Notes under the pieces: model-generated
Told to the model about the DNA's origin: nothing
The model's input: only the letters and a program-made list of their open reading frames with translations
Databases searched by the model: none
In this document: positions 1 to 8,636 of the stretch, piece after piece
Layout: each line of letters begins with the position of its first letter
How positions within the stretch are numbered: the stretch's first letter is position 1
Origin: Balneolaceae bacterium
GTDB taxonomy: Bacteria; Bacteroidota; Rhodothermia; Balneolales; Balneolaceae
Length of the DNA stretch: 64,000 nucleotides
Direction: 5' to 3'
NCBI GenBank assembly: GCA_020832415.1
Contig: JAFIES010000127.1
Location: 21,289-85,288, forward strand
Made by a program: the position numbers and the translations under genes

Positions 1-122
1 CCAAACCAGACCAGCAATAGCAGTATCATAATGACCTCCAGTCCAAACAGGGGTACAGAAAGCCCTGCAATTGTGGGCTTTCTGATGAAGGATTGATAGA
101 CTTTGTTTTTGCGGTTGTTCAT
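1..122 (-). CDS. trbD: VirB3/TrbD-like T4SS protein (partial, runs off left edge)
   Basis: Own translation of the minus strand: MNNRKNKVYQSFIRKPTIAGLSVPLFGLEVIMILLLLVWF; short N-terminus then hydrophobic segment typical of VirB3/TrbD; ATGA-type overlap with the upstream TrbC-like ORF. Confidence 0.6.
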   Translation of the reverse strand, partial: MNNRKNKVYQSFIRKPTIAGLSVPLFGLEVIMILLLLVWF

Positions 123-445
123 ACTACCGCTCCCTGAAAGATGGCGCCCACAATCGATACAGCAGCAAGCACAATGGAACCGCCCACTACCACCTTGCCG
201 ATCCTGTGCCACCCCGACGCGTCGTTTGCACGACTGACAGCAATGGCCGCTGCACCTACAATGATCCCGAGTGTAATCAATGCAATCGCTATTCCGCCCT
301 GAAGAAATTCTATGATATCCCAGACAATTTCGACGATCATCAGTTCACCGCCAATGGTGTCGGTTCCCGTCCCTGCCGCATACAACCATACCGGCATTGT
401 GATAAGTATGAGTAGTCCCAGTATTCCTTTGATAAATTTTTTCAT
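119..445 (-). CDS. trbC: TrbC/VirB2-like conjugative pilin
   Basis: 108 aa with signal peptide plus two hydrophobic helices; located between VirB11-like and VirB3-like ORFs as in RP4 trbB-C-D. Confidence 0.75.
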   Translation of the reverse strand: MKKFIKGILGLLILITMPVWLYAAGTGTDTIGGELMIVEIVWDIIEFLQGGIAIALITLGIIVGAAAIAVSRANDASGWHRIGKVVVGGSIVLAAVSIVGAIFQGAVV

Positions 446-1419
446 AGTTGTGCTATTAGGTTTTGTGTTGTAGTTGTATGATAGATCGGTTCAATGAGCG
501 GCCTTTCGCTTTGTGGATCAAAACAGACCCTCGAAATTTCCCTCACTTTTCGCCCATCTTCATCTTTGCTCAGAAATATGATCAGATCGATCATACTGCT
601 TGCAACTCGTCGCTCCAGGATGTTATTCCAGTCGAGTCCGGCCATCCCATAAAAATTTAGAAATCCATCTTCGCTGTTTCCCGCATGGAAGGTGCACATA
701 CCTCCCCCATGACCGGTTGACCAGGCGCGCAAAACCTCCCGGGCCGCATCATCGCGAACCTCCCCAATGATCAGCCTGTCTGGGTTCATCCGTAGTGATT
801 TTTTGACGCTGTCGGCCATACTCCAGATGACTTTATTTTCTTTTTTTATTGTAAACAGGTAGTCATGGTTTTGGTGCGGGCACTGTACTTCATGTTCATC
901 CTCGATGATGATCAACCGCTCCTTCGGCCTTCGTTTTTCCAGCTCTACCAAAAGGGAGTTTAAAAAACTCGTTTTTCCTGAAGAGGTGCTTCCGCAAATC
1001 AGCAGGTTCTCTTTTTGCAAGAGCGACCCGAGGAGAATCTGTCGGCTTCTTTCATCGGTATAATCATCCATCGGAAAGGTTTTTCCGGGCTTTCGGATTA
1101 CCAGGTTGAGAGAACGGCTCATGGGTGATATAGTCGCTTCCAGACGACACCGGTGCAATTCCTCTGGCAGGATCGCTGACAGAGTTGGCGACTGTTCATT
1201 GATCGTTGCCCCAATACTGGCTGCTACATGGTTTACAAAGGATCGAAGTGCATTACGGTTTGCTCGAATTGCAGTTTGGCTGCGTCCTGAAACCCCGTCG
1301 ATATAGACGTAATGCGATTCTGAGTTTACCTCAATGTCGGTAATATCCCCGCGCTCCAAGAGCTCCGACACCTCCCCCAGATAGTACTTCATTGACTCTA
1401 CTGATGTTTTTATCTCCAT
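442..1419 (-). CDS. trbB: TrbB/VirB11-family conjugal transfer ATPase
   Basis: Walker A GSTSSGKTSFLN, IIIEDEHEVQ, PDRLIIGEVRDDAAREVLRAWSTGHGGGMCTFHA motifs. Confidence 0.92.
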   Translation of the reverse strand: MEIKTSVESMKYYLGEVSELLERGDITDIEVNSESHYVYIDGVSGRSQTAIRANRNALRSFVNHVAASIGATINEQSPTLSAILPEELHRCRLEATISPMSRSLNLVIRKPGKTFPMDDYTDERSRQILLGSLLQKENLLICGSTSSGKTSFLNSLLVELEKRRPKERLIIIEDEHEVQCPHQNHDYLFTIKKENKVIWSMADSVKKSLRMNPDRLIIGEVRDDAAREVLRAWSTGHGGGMCTFHAGNSEDGFLNFYGMAGLDWNNILERRVASSMIDLIIFLSKDEDGRKVREISRVCFDPQSERPLIEPIYHTTTTQNLIAQL

Positions 1420-1889
1420 GTGAAAAGCGGTTTAAGTTTTCTCGTTACCTCCTCTTTTCTGATCAGCCCGTAGTAGCGTGAATCGAAGGAGTTCTCCGTC
1501 TCTCCTAAAACAAATAATTGACCTTTGGGAACAACGCCCTGGTACGTGAATGGTGTCAAAGACCTGCCAGCTGTATCCTTAGTGAGTACGGGTTCACCCA
1601 CCACACGGCCATTTATGCATACGATATGACCCAACTTGATGGTATCGCCTGGCAAAGCCACGATTCTCTTTCCAAGCAATGCTCCGGATCGTTTGTATCC
1701 CCTATGTACTCCTAGTTTATCGGCTTTTTCACTGTAAAACAGGACAAGATCCCCTCTCTCAAAATTTTCAATGATTGACTGTAGGTAGACACCCTTCGGT
1801 ATCGACTCTGATAGATTGAATGCCAGTGTTCCTCTCATCAAGAACAGTAATAGAATGATAACAAAAGTAATACAGTGACTAACTCTCAT
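1410..1889 (-). CDS. traF: TraF-like conjugative transfer signal peptidase (S26 family)
   Basis: SIPKGVY (Ser), LGKRIVALPGDTI (Lys), FDSRYYGLI motifs; overlaps start of trbB-like ORF. Confidence 0.85.
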   Translation of the reverse strand: MRVSHCITFVIILLLFLMRGTLAFNLSESIPKGVYLQSIIENFERGDLVLFYSEKADKLGVHRGYKRSGALLGKRIVALPGDTIKLGHIVCINGRVVGEPVLTKDTAGRSLTPFTYQGVVPKGQLFVLGETENSFDSRYYGLIRKEEVTRKLKPLFTWR

Positions 1890-2358
1890 TGCTCTCAGGT
1901 GTTTGTTTTTATTTATTAAAAAAAATTATCTTAAATAATGCAAATTTGTATTATAAATTTGCAAGATTTTAATGAGGTTCGTAAAGATTTGATGGCATTC
2001 TTCATGGTTTTGACACATGGATTTTCTTCTATTTAAACATCCTATGAGTAGCTATTGGCAATTGCCATCAACATTTCATCGTGTACTGAGCAGGCAACTG
2101 CCCTCCACCTTCTCGGTCGTATCGGTAGAGCATGAACAACGCCTGCTCAACCGATGGCTTGTTGATTCCACCATCCCACCCCAATACCCCGTCAAACAGA
2201 GAAGCCGAAAAGACACGCCTTCCCTGTTTGCCGGGGGGAACAAACTTCCATGAGTGAAGCAGTGAAATCAGAACGGCCCGTATGGGCACTTTCCGTTTTC
2301 TGTCTAAAACCACTGTTGATTTCATTTCAGGCTTCTTTCAACCTAGTTCCCTCCACGC

Positions 2359-2398
2359 TTTCCACAAGGGTAGTACGAAGTCTCCACCCTTGTGGAAA
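2359..2398. repeat. 13-bp perfect inverted repeat TTTCCACAAGGGT-N14-ACCCTTGTGGAAA
   Basis: Direct reading of sequence; arms 2359-2371 and 2386-2398. Confidence 0.9.
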
Positions 2399-2506
2399 AC
2401 CTTCCGGGCTCTTTGGTCCAGTAAGCCTTTCATGATTTTTTCTGCTGAAAGGCTATCGGCGGAAATACCGCTTGATTAGAACTATTAATCCAATGATGAG
2501 GCATTT

Positions 2507-3403
2507 ATGAAAGCATCAGTTTATGACATCGTGACACGGAAAATTATTGACGGTCTGAAAATGGGCAACATCCCATGGAAAAAAAATTGGACGTCAATCG
2601 GAGGACTTCCAAAAAATTTTGCATCGGGAAGGCACTATCGGGGAGTTAATCAGCTACTGCTTGCACTCAATGAGTATGAAAGCCCCTACTACTTGACGTT
2701 TAACCAGGTGCAGAGTATGGGAGGAACCATCAAGAAGGGCTCCTCCTCGGAGCAGGTGGTCTTCTGGAAGGTCTACAAAAAACCGGTCAAAACAAGCAGC
2801 AAGACGCATGAAGACAAAGCTCATGAAATTCTTCAAAAACGGTTTGTACTTCGATACTATAATGTGTTTAACAGCGCTGTTATCGAGGGAATCGATTTTC
2901 CCCAACCCCAACAGTATGACCATGAGCCGATTAATGCGGCTGTAGATGTTTGGAATCATTTCAGGAACCGCCCGGAACTCAATACTGGGGGGAATTATGC
3001 ATCCTACTCTCCCAAACATGACCGGATTACCCTCCCCCCTGTAGAGCGATTTGTGACTGCAGAGGAGTATCATAAAACCCTCTTTCATGAGGCGATTCAC
3101 TCCACAGGACACAGAAGCCGGCTAAACAGAGAGTTGCACGCTGCCACCGATACAGAGGGTTACTCTTTTGAGGAGCTGATCGCCGAAATAGGAGCCGCTT
3201 TTCTGTGTGCACATGCGGGAATTCATCACGATGAAACCAACACACAGGCCTATATCAATGGTTGGATCTCTTTTCTGGAGAACCAGAACGTGAGAACCAT
3301 TATCAGAGCGGCAAGTAAGGCTAAAAAAGCTGCACAGTATATCCTCGGCGAGTCCTTACCACACGATCAGGATGCTGAAACAGCCAATGAAAACAGTAAT
3401 TAA
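2507..3403 (+). CDS. ardC: ArdC-like antirestriction protein (ssDNA-binding N-terminal domain + zincin-like metallopeptidase)
   Basis: N-terminal YDIVTRKIIDGLKMGNIPWKKNW..., FNQVQSMGGTIKKGSSSEQVVFWK; HEAIHSTGH zinc motif. Confidence 0.88.
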   Translation: MKASVYDIVTRKIIDGLKMGNIPWKKNWTSIGGLPKNFASGRHYRGVNQLLLALNEYESPYYLTFNQVQSMGGTIKKGSSSEQVVFWKVYKKPVKTSSKTHEDKAHEILQKRFVLRYYNVFNSAVIEGIDFPQPQQYDHEPINAAVDVWNHFRNRPELNTGGNYASYSPKHDRITLPPVERFVTAEEYHKTLFHEAIHSTGHRSRLNRELHAATDTEGYSFEELIAEIGAAFLCAHAGIHHDETNTQAYINGWISFLENQNVRTIIRAASKAKKAAQYILGESLPHDQDAETANENSN

Positions 3404-3491
3404 TCGAAACACCCCCGCCGGGGTGTCTGCCGGAACTGGCCTACCGGCATTGACAAGATAGGCCGTAACCTTAAAATAAATCCTATATATC

Positions 3492-3830
3492 ATGAACACA
3501 GTAAACACAGTCCACCTTATCGGACACCTTGGGGCAGCCCCCGAACTCAAAAAAACAGAAAACGGAACCTCCGTATCCACGTTCTCCCTGGCTACTTCAG
3601 ACCGGTGGAAGGATACAAACGGAGAAGTTCAGGAAAAAACCCAGTGGCACCGGATCACTGCCTGGGGTAAGCTGGCTGAAATCTGCAGTGAATTTCTGAA
3701 TAAGGGTTCATTTGTCTATATCACCGGCTCCATTAACTACTCTTCTTTTGAAGGTGAAAATGGTGAAACCCAATATCGTACCGACATCCGGGCAGAAACA
3801 ATGAAGATGCTGGATAAAAAACCATCCTAA
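3492..3830 (+). CDS. ssb: single-stranded DNA-binding protein
   Basis: MNTVNTVHLIGHLGAAPELKKTENGTSVSTFSLATSDRWKD...TQWHRITAWGKLAEI OB-fold signature. Confidence 0.93.
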   Translation: MNTVNTVHLIGHLGAAPELKKTENGTSVSTFSLATSDRWKDTNGEVQEKTQWHRITAWGKLAEICSEFLNKGSFVYITGSINYSSFEGENGETQYRTDIRAETMKMLDKKPS

Positions 3831-3837
3831 ACAGCGC

Positions 3838-3872
3838 GGATCATGGGCTATTTCGCCCATGATCCTTTTTTC
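3838..3872 (+). terminator. rho-independent terminator after ssb
   Basis: GGATCATGGGC-tatttc-GCCCATGATCC followed by TTTTTT. Confidence 0.85.
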
Positions 3873-4014
3873 TCCCGCCTCCCACCCTAATCCAATGCTT
3901 CCGTCATTTCATTCCAAAGCTGTTTATATAGTCTATATATATTATATTCTTTATATATTTAATATATTTTCTATATTATATATAATAATAATCTGGTGAA
4001 ACCAATGAAGCTAT

Positions 4015-4236
4015 ATGCATGTTCTTCTACTTTTCATACTTCTTTTAATACTCTTAGTGGTTCTGATTCGACGCCCATCGACCTCAAATCAACCCACAAG
4101 AGAGAGCTTAAGCCAGGAACTAGAGCGACTTGAAAGTCTGAAGCTTCGTGGCATCCTGAGCCAGGAGGAGTTTGAGCAGTGCAAAAATCGTGCATTATAT
4201 TCCATTAACGATTCATCCATATCCAGGAAGCAGTGA
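4015..4236 (+). CDS. small membrane-anchored SHOCT-like domain protein
   Basis: N-terminal TM; LSQELERLESLKLRGILSQEEFEQCKNRAL resembles SHOCT. Confidence 0.5.
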   Translation: MHVLLLFILLLILLVVLIRRPSTSNQPTRESLSQELERLESLKLRGILSQEEFEQCKNRALYSINDSSISRKQ

Positions 4237-4352
4237 CCATCAACTACAGTTTTTGGAGAGGGTACGATCTGATGGGCTATAATCCAGGAATTATATATCT
4301 TCTATAATTAATATACTTAATATAAACTATATAACTTTAACTAAGGAAGCCG

Positions 4353-5006
4353 ATGATCGTCCTAATTGGTGGTGAAAAAGGGGGAACTGGGAAAACGACC
4401 CTTGCAACAAACCTCTCCGCCCTTCGGGCCAAACTCTCCGGACACAATAATGTGTTGCTAATTGATACCGATCCCCAGGGATCAAGTGCAGACTGGACCT
4501 ATTATCGACGCGAGGCCGGTTTAAATGGGGTGGAATGTATTCAGCTGTTCGGAAAGCATATTGTTTCCGAGATCGACACCAAAGCAGAACGCTATGATGA
4601 TATTATCATCGATGCCGGTGGGCGAGACAGTCAGGAAATACGATATGCGATGACGATTGCTGATGTCATGATCGTACCGGTGGGTGCCAGTCAGTATGAC
4701 GTGAACACCATCGCCAATATTGACGATCTGCTCAACCAGGTCCAGCCCATGAATCCCGACCTGGTTTGTTACGCAGTAGTAAACAACTTTCCCAACCATG
4801 CACGACTTACCGAAGGAGCCGACGCAATTGAATTCCTGAAACAGTTTGAAAATGTCAAACCTCTCGATTTTATCATCCACGAGCGGATCTCCATTAACCG
4901 AACCAGCAAAGGATATGGAATCAATGAATCCGAAGATCTATTCGGACAAGCAGATCCACGTGCCGAAGATGAAATTTTAAAGCTATACAAGGCCATTTAT
5001 GAGTAA
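4353..5006 (+). CDS. parA: ParA-family partition ATPase
   Basis: KGGTGKTTLATNLS deviant Walker A, LLIDTDPQGSSADW, IIIDAGGRDS. Confidence 0.9.
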   Translation: MIVLIGGEKGGTGKTTLATNLSALRAKLSGHNNVLLIDTDPQGSSADWTYYRREAGLNGVECIQLFGKHIVSEIDTKAERYDDIIIDAGGRDSQEIRYAMTIADVMIVPVGASQYDVNTIANIDDLLNQVQPMNPDLVCYAVVNNFPNHARLTEGADAIEFLKQFENVKPLDFIIHERISINRTSKGYGINESEDLFGQADPRAEDEILKLYKAIYE

Positions 5007-5304
5007 AAATAAATTTAAGCCAATACCTAAGCGGTCACGAGATTCCGAAGCTATTGAAGCTTTTGCAGGCGGGGCAGACGTAAAAGCCAATGAAGAATCA
5101 GAAAAACGCCCTGTAGAATCCAAAACCAAAAAGGAGGGATTCTATACAACTCTGGACCCTGAGTACAAGGAGAGGATACAAGCGTTGGCCTATTTTTTGA
5201 GACTATCTCAGCGAGAAGTGATCGAAAAGGCACTTGACCAGAAATACCCTTTAAGCAGCAGTGAAGTGAAGGATGCTAAAAAGCAGTATAGGAAGAGTAA
5301 ATAG
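4999..5304 (+). CDS. ribbon-helix-helix-like partition partner of ParA
   Basis: Overlaps parA stop; basic disordered N-terminus then GFYTTLDPEYKERIQALAYFLRLSQREVIEKAL (RHH-like). Confidence 0.6.
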   Translation: MSKNKFKPIPKRSRDSEAIEAFAGGADVKANEESEKRPVESKTKKEGFYTTLDPEYKERIQALAYFLRLSQREVIEKALDQKYPLSSSEVKDAKKQYRKSK

Positions 5305-5696
5305 TTATATAGACTATATAGTTTATATAATCTATATACAATGACCAAGACGATAAATCCTATCTAATTCTTGTGAACCGAGACAGATAAGGGATAGTCA
5401 TGATGGATATTCTAAATCAGAGAGGCTGCCCCCACCTCAACCCCTGCGAGATGGTCGTGGGTGTTAACTTAGATCTTGCATAGTTATTATTCTGAGTAAA
5501 AACATACCATTCCGTCGTTAAAACGGAAGCCTACTGGATTTAGAATAACAGGAATGTTCATAAACAATCATTCTGTATGGTTTTATTTTTTTGTTGATTG
5601 GTGCTAAATTAAGCCAAAGTTGTATGTTGCACATTCACTTATGGGTAACAGTGTGACCATACATTTTGAACTATTGATCAGAATAGGAGGTAACAA

Positions 5697-5996
5697 ATGA
5701 ATCAAGAAGAACCGTTTATTCAAGATGTGAAAAAAATATTTGGTATCCAGTCTCTGAGCGAAGAACAGAAAGCCTTTTTAGAAGAGATTTTTCAAGAGAT
5801 AAATGTATTCCTTGAAAATACTGTTTATGGGACTACCTACTATGATGTATTGTTTTCCGAAGTTGAAACCAATCAGATTTTTCAGATGGGAGGTGAGGAT
5901 TACTGTAAAATTTCAGATTCGGAATATCTTCACTTGCATACCCGAATAACGTCTACAATGATTGGAGACCCCGTGGTAATTATATGGATGACATGA
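5697..5996 (+). CDS. hypothetical protein
   Basis: 99-aa ORF with a good Shine-Dalgarno (aggaggtaac) just upstream; no family recognised. Confidence 0.5.
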   Translation: MNQEEPFIQDVKKIFGIQSLSEEQKAFLEEIFQEINVFLENTVYGTTYYDVLFSEVETNQIFQMGGEDYCKISDSEYLHLHTRITSTMIGDPVVIIWMT

Positions 5997-6247
5997 CAGT
6001 ACTTTTCGGCGGTCCTTCCTTGTCTGCCGAAGGGTCAAAAACTTCCATGAGCGGAGCGGAAAAAAGATTAAAGGGCGTAAGCCCAACGATATCAACTGTC
6101 TTGATAAAATAGAAAATAATCTATATATAAGATAATAAATCATAGTAGAGAAACGGAGCAAGCAGTGTGTTATGTATTACATTTGCTTCGCAGCATTGCA
6201 TATCTAACACCATTTAGCTTGTTCATTCGCGCCTTCGCGCTCAAGAA

Positions 6248-6619
6248 ATGTTAAAAAACGTACCCATGTCCAAACAACCCAATCGAGGTAAACGTGATCG
6301 AAGTGTACAGTTTTGGTGCGACTCCTCTGAGTTTAATTTCATAAAAAAACAGGCAGAATTGGCAGGCATCTCACGAGGAAATTATTGCCGGCAGGTTGTC
6401 CTGGGCCATCGCCCCCAAACCACTCAACTCACCAATGGAAATATCACCCGTATGGAAGTCAAGAAACTGCATAAGCAGCTTCGCGCTATTGGCACCAACC
6501 TCAATCAACTCGCCAAACAGGCGAACACAACACAGACCGCTCCCCACCTGGAAAAAATTGAATCGGGAATTGAAGAGTTTAGCCGATTAAACCAGGTAAT
6601 ACTTGAGGTGCTCCGATGA
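6248..6619 (+). CDS. mobC: MobC-like plasmid mobilization relaxosome protein (start may be the ATG at 6266)
   Basis: RGKRDRSVQFWCDSSEFNFIKKQAELAGISRGNYCRQVVLGH...LHKQLRAIGTNLNQLAKQANT; directly upstream of relaxase. Confidence 0.8.
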   Translation: MLKNVPMSKQPNRGKRDRSVQFWCDSSEFNFIKKQAELAGISRGNYCRQVVLGHRPQTTQLTNGNITRMEVKKLHKQLRAIGTNLNQLAKQANTTQTAPHLEKIESGIEEFSRLNQVILEVLR

Positions 6620-8238
6620 TTGCAAAAACGGGAACAGGGAAGGGGTTTAGCGGACTCATGGAATATCTTATTGACCGGAAGAAATTTGAGTGGATGGAAA
6701 CCAGAAACGTGACATCTATACAACCGGATACTATTGCGCGGGAGATGCAGATATATTCCATGGAGAGTCGGGCCAAAAAACCGGTTTATCACGTGACCAT
6801 TAGTTGGGATCCGGCCGATGAGCCCACCAAAAAAGAGATGGTAGAAGTAGGTGAAGGTTTTCTGAAACACATGGGGTTGGACTCACACCAGGCGGTGATG
6901 GTTTCTCACTCAGATGGAAACCATCCTCATATGCATCTGATAATTAATCGCGTTCATCCTGAATCGGGCAAGGCATGGGAAAGTTTTGACTATCAAGGAC
7001 TGGGAAGAGACAGGAAAATAGTCAAGCGCGAGTATGAAAAGATTGAAGAGTTTCTCCGTAATACCGAAAAGGAGAAGGGGTGGAGATTTGTACCGGGTAA
7101 GCATACCGAACATGGAAAGGAATTTGATTTTGAAAGCCCGGCCCCGGATGTCTGGGAAATCCGCCGAGAGCGTCAGTTAAAAGAGAAAACTTCATCCCTT
7201 GGCTTTGATCCTGAGTGGATCGACCCCAGAAGCCCAAAGCAGAAAGCGATTGAAATAAAAGAAGCACTATTAGGAGCGCGATCATTTGAAGAACTTGACG
7301 GACAACTGGCCAGAGTTGGATTATGGCTGGAGAAAAAAGGACAGGGCGCAGTTATCACCGATGGCTATCTGTCTGTCAAACTGAGTACTATATCCCGAGA
7401 ACTATCAACTGGCAACCTGGAAAATAAATTTAATCGGAAGCTATCCGATTATATCACCTACAGAGAACAAGGGGTTGACCTTGAGAGGGGAAGTCAAGAG
7501 GTTTCCCGCGCGTTGAAACTCACCTTTGAGATTGAGCTTGATCGATCAGAAATCATTACAAAAAATCAGCTGCGGGTGATTAACAATGAATTGTCTACCC
7601 TGCATACATCCCCACAAGTTGATAATATTGTTAAAGATATTCAGAAAGCATTCAAAAATGGATTTGAAGAAGGAGAGCATTGTTATACCGTGTTCATGAG
7701 ATACTCAAAAAGAGTTGGTTTAGAACGTGCATATCAACATATTGCAACATCTCCTCAAAGTTTTGGGGAAATTAAGGACAACACACACTTTCATATGCTC
7801 GTAAATAACCTTCGATCGTTTCGGGAAGTAAACGATCTGGCCAATCACCACATTGGTGAATTGTTAGCCAGTGATCGGAAACAACGGCTTATAAGGAAAA
7901 AAACCCACTACCAAAATGCGTACGCGAATATAGTTAATCAAAGCGCGACGTTAAATAAACAAACTGACCGGCTTACGGGTCTCCTTCTTTCTGAATCTGA
8001 AGCCGGGCGAGATGTTCTGCATGCAAAAAACAAAACAGCACAAGGGGTAAAAGCTGTCCGAAATGTGATTGGTTTTCATAAGGCGTTTCGTGAACATGCA
8101 ACAACTGGTGGTACAACACTCTCCAAACAGATCGCCCAAACGATTGGAGGGCCGAAAACGAGGATCGCAATGAAGGTGCTGGAGTCATCATCTATGATGA
8201 TGCTTCAGGCAACCAAGAATATTGAAAGATCTCGATAA
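6616..8238 (+). CDS. mobA: MobA/VirD2-type (MOBP-like) relaxase
   Basis: N-terminal relaxase with HSDGNHPHMHLIINRVHP histidine triad; overlaps mobC stop. Confidence 0.9.
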   Translation: MIAKTGTGKGFSGLMEYLIDRKKFEWMETRNVTSIQPDTIAREMQIYSMESRAKKPVYHVTISWDPADEPTKKEMVEVGEGFLKHMGLDSHQAVMVSHSDGNHPHMHLIINRVHPESGKAWESFDYQGLGRDRKIVKREYEKIEEFLRNTEKEKGWRFVPGKHTEHGKEFDFESPAPDVWEIRRERQLKEKTSSLGFDPEWIDPRSPKQKAIEIKEALLGARSFEELDGQLARVGLWLEKKGQGAVITDGYLSVKLSTISRELSTGNLENKFNRKLSDYITYREQGVDLERGSQEVSRALKLTFEIELDRSEIITKNQLRVINNELSTLHTSPQVDNIVKDIQKAFKNGFEEGEHCYTVFMRYSKRVGLERAYQHIATSPQSFGEIKDNTHFHMLVNNLRSFREVNDLANHHIGELLASDRKQRLIRKKTHYQNAYANIVNQSATLNKQTDRLTGLLLSESEAGRDVLHAKNKTAQGVKAVRNVIGFHKAFREHATTGGTTLSKQIAQTIGGPKTRIAMKVLESSSMMMLQATKNIERSR

Positions 8239-8243
8239 CAACC

Positions 8244-8486
8244 ATGAGTAAAAAAACTACGTTCTTTGTTTCCAAAAACAAGATAAATGTTTCCGGTAGA
8301 ATAGATCCGATACTATTCAAATACATTGATGCAATCTGCAGTGTAGAAGGGTTAAAAAAGGTTGATGTATTTGAAGAGGCTCTTTGGGATTACGTGGAAA
8401 AAAAGGGTTTTCCGCGTGACAAGGAATCCGATAAACGTATTGAAATCACACGTCTCATTCCGGGGAAATATGCTGGTGCACTATAA
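8244..8486 (+). CDS. small hypothetical protein, possibly RHH-like DNA-binding
   Basis: 80-aa ORF 6 bp downstream of relaxase; VSGRIDPILFKYIDAICSVEGLKKVDVFEEALWDYVEKKG pattern. Confidence 0.5.
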   Translation: MSKKTTFFVSKNKINVSGRIDPILFKYIDAICSVEGLKKVDVFEEALWDYVEKKGFPRDKESDKRIEITRLIPGKYAGAL

Positions 8487-8611
8487 GTGTAAATGATTGG
8501 AGTTTATAATATAATTTGATCATATTATAGAGTGATCCTTAACGAAGCACTGCGGAAGCGCACCTTCACCCTGGGTCACCAGGCGGGGAAGATGTATTGT
8601 CTTTACCACCG

Positions 8612-8636
8612 AAAGGCCGGAAATCCACCGGCCTTT
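8612..8636. terminator. strong hairpin / putative terminator at right end of the mobile element
   Basis: AAAGGCCGG-aaatcca-CCGGCCTTT, 9-bp perfect stem. Confidence 0.6.

Noticed and set aside
6167-6256. Firm claim of an integron
   Set aside because: No IntI integrase, only one good attC box and no cassette array; kept only as an attC/oriT-like structural finding.
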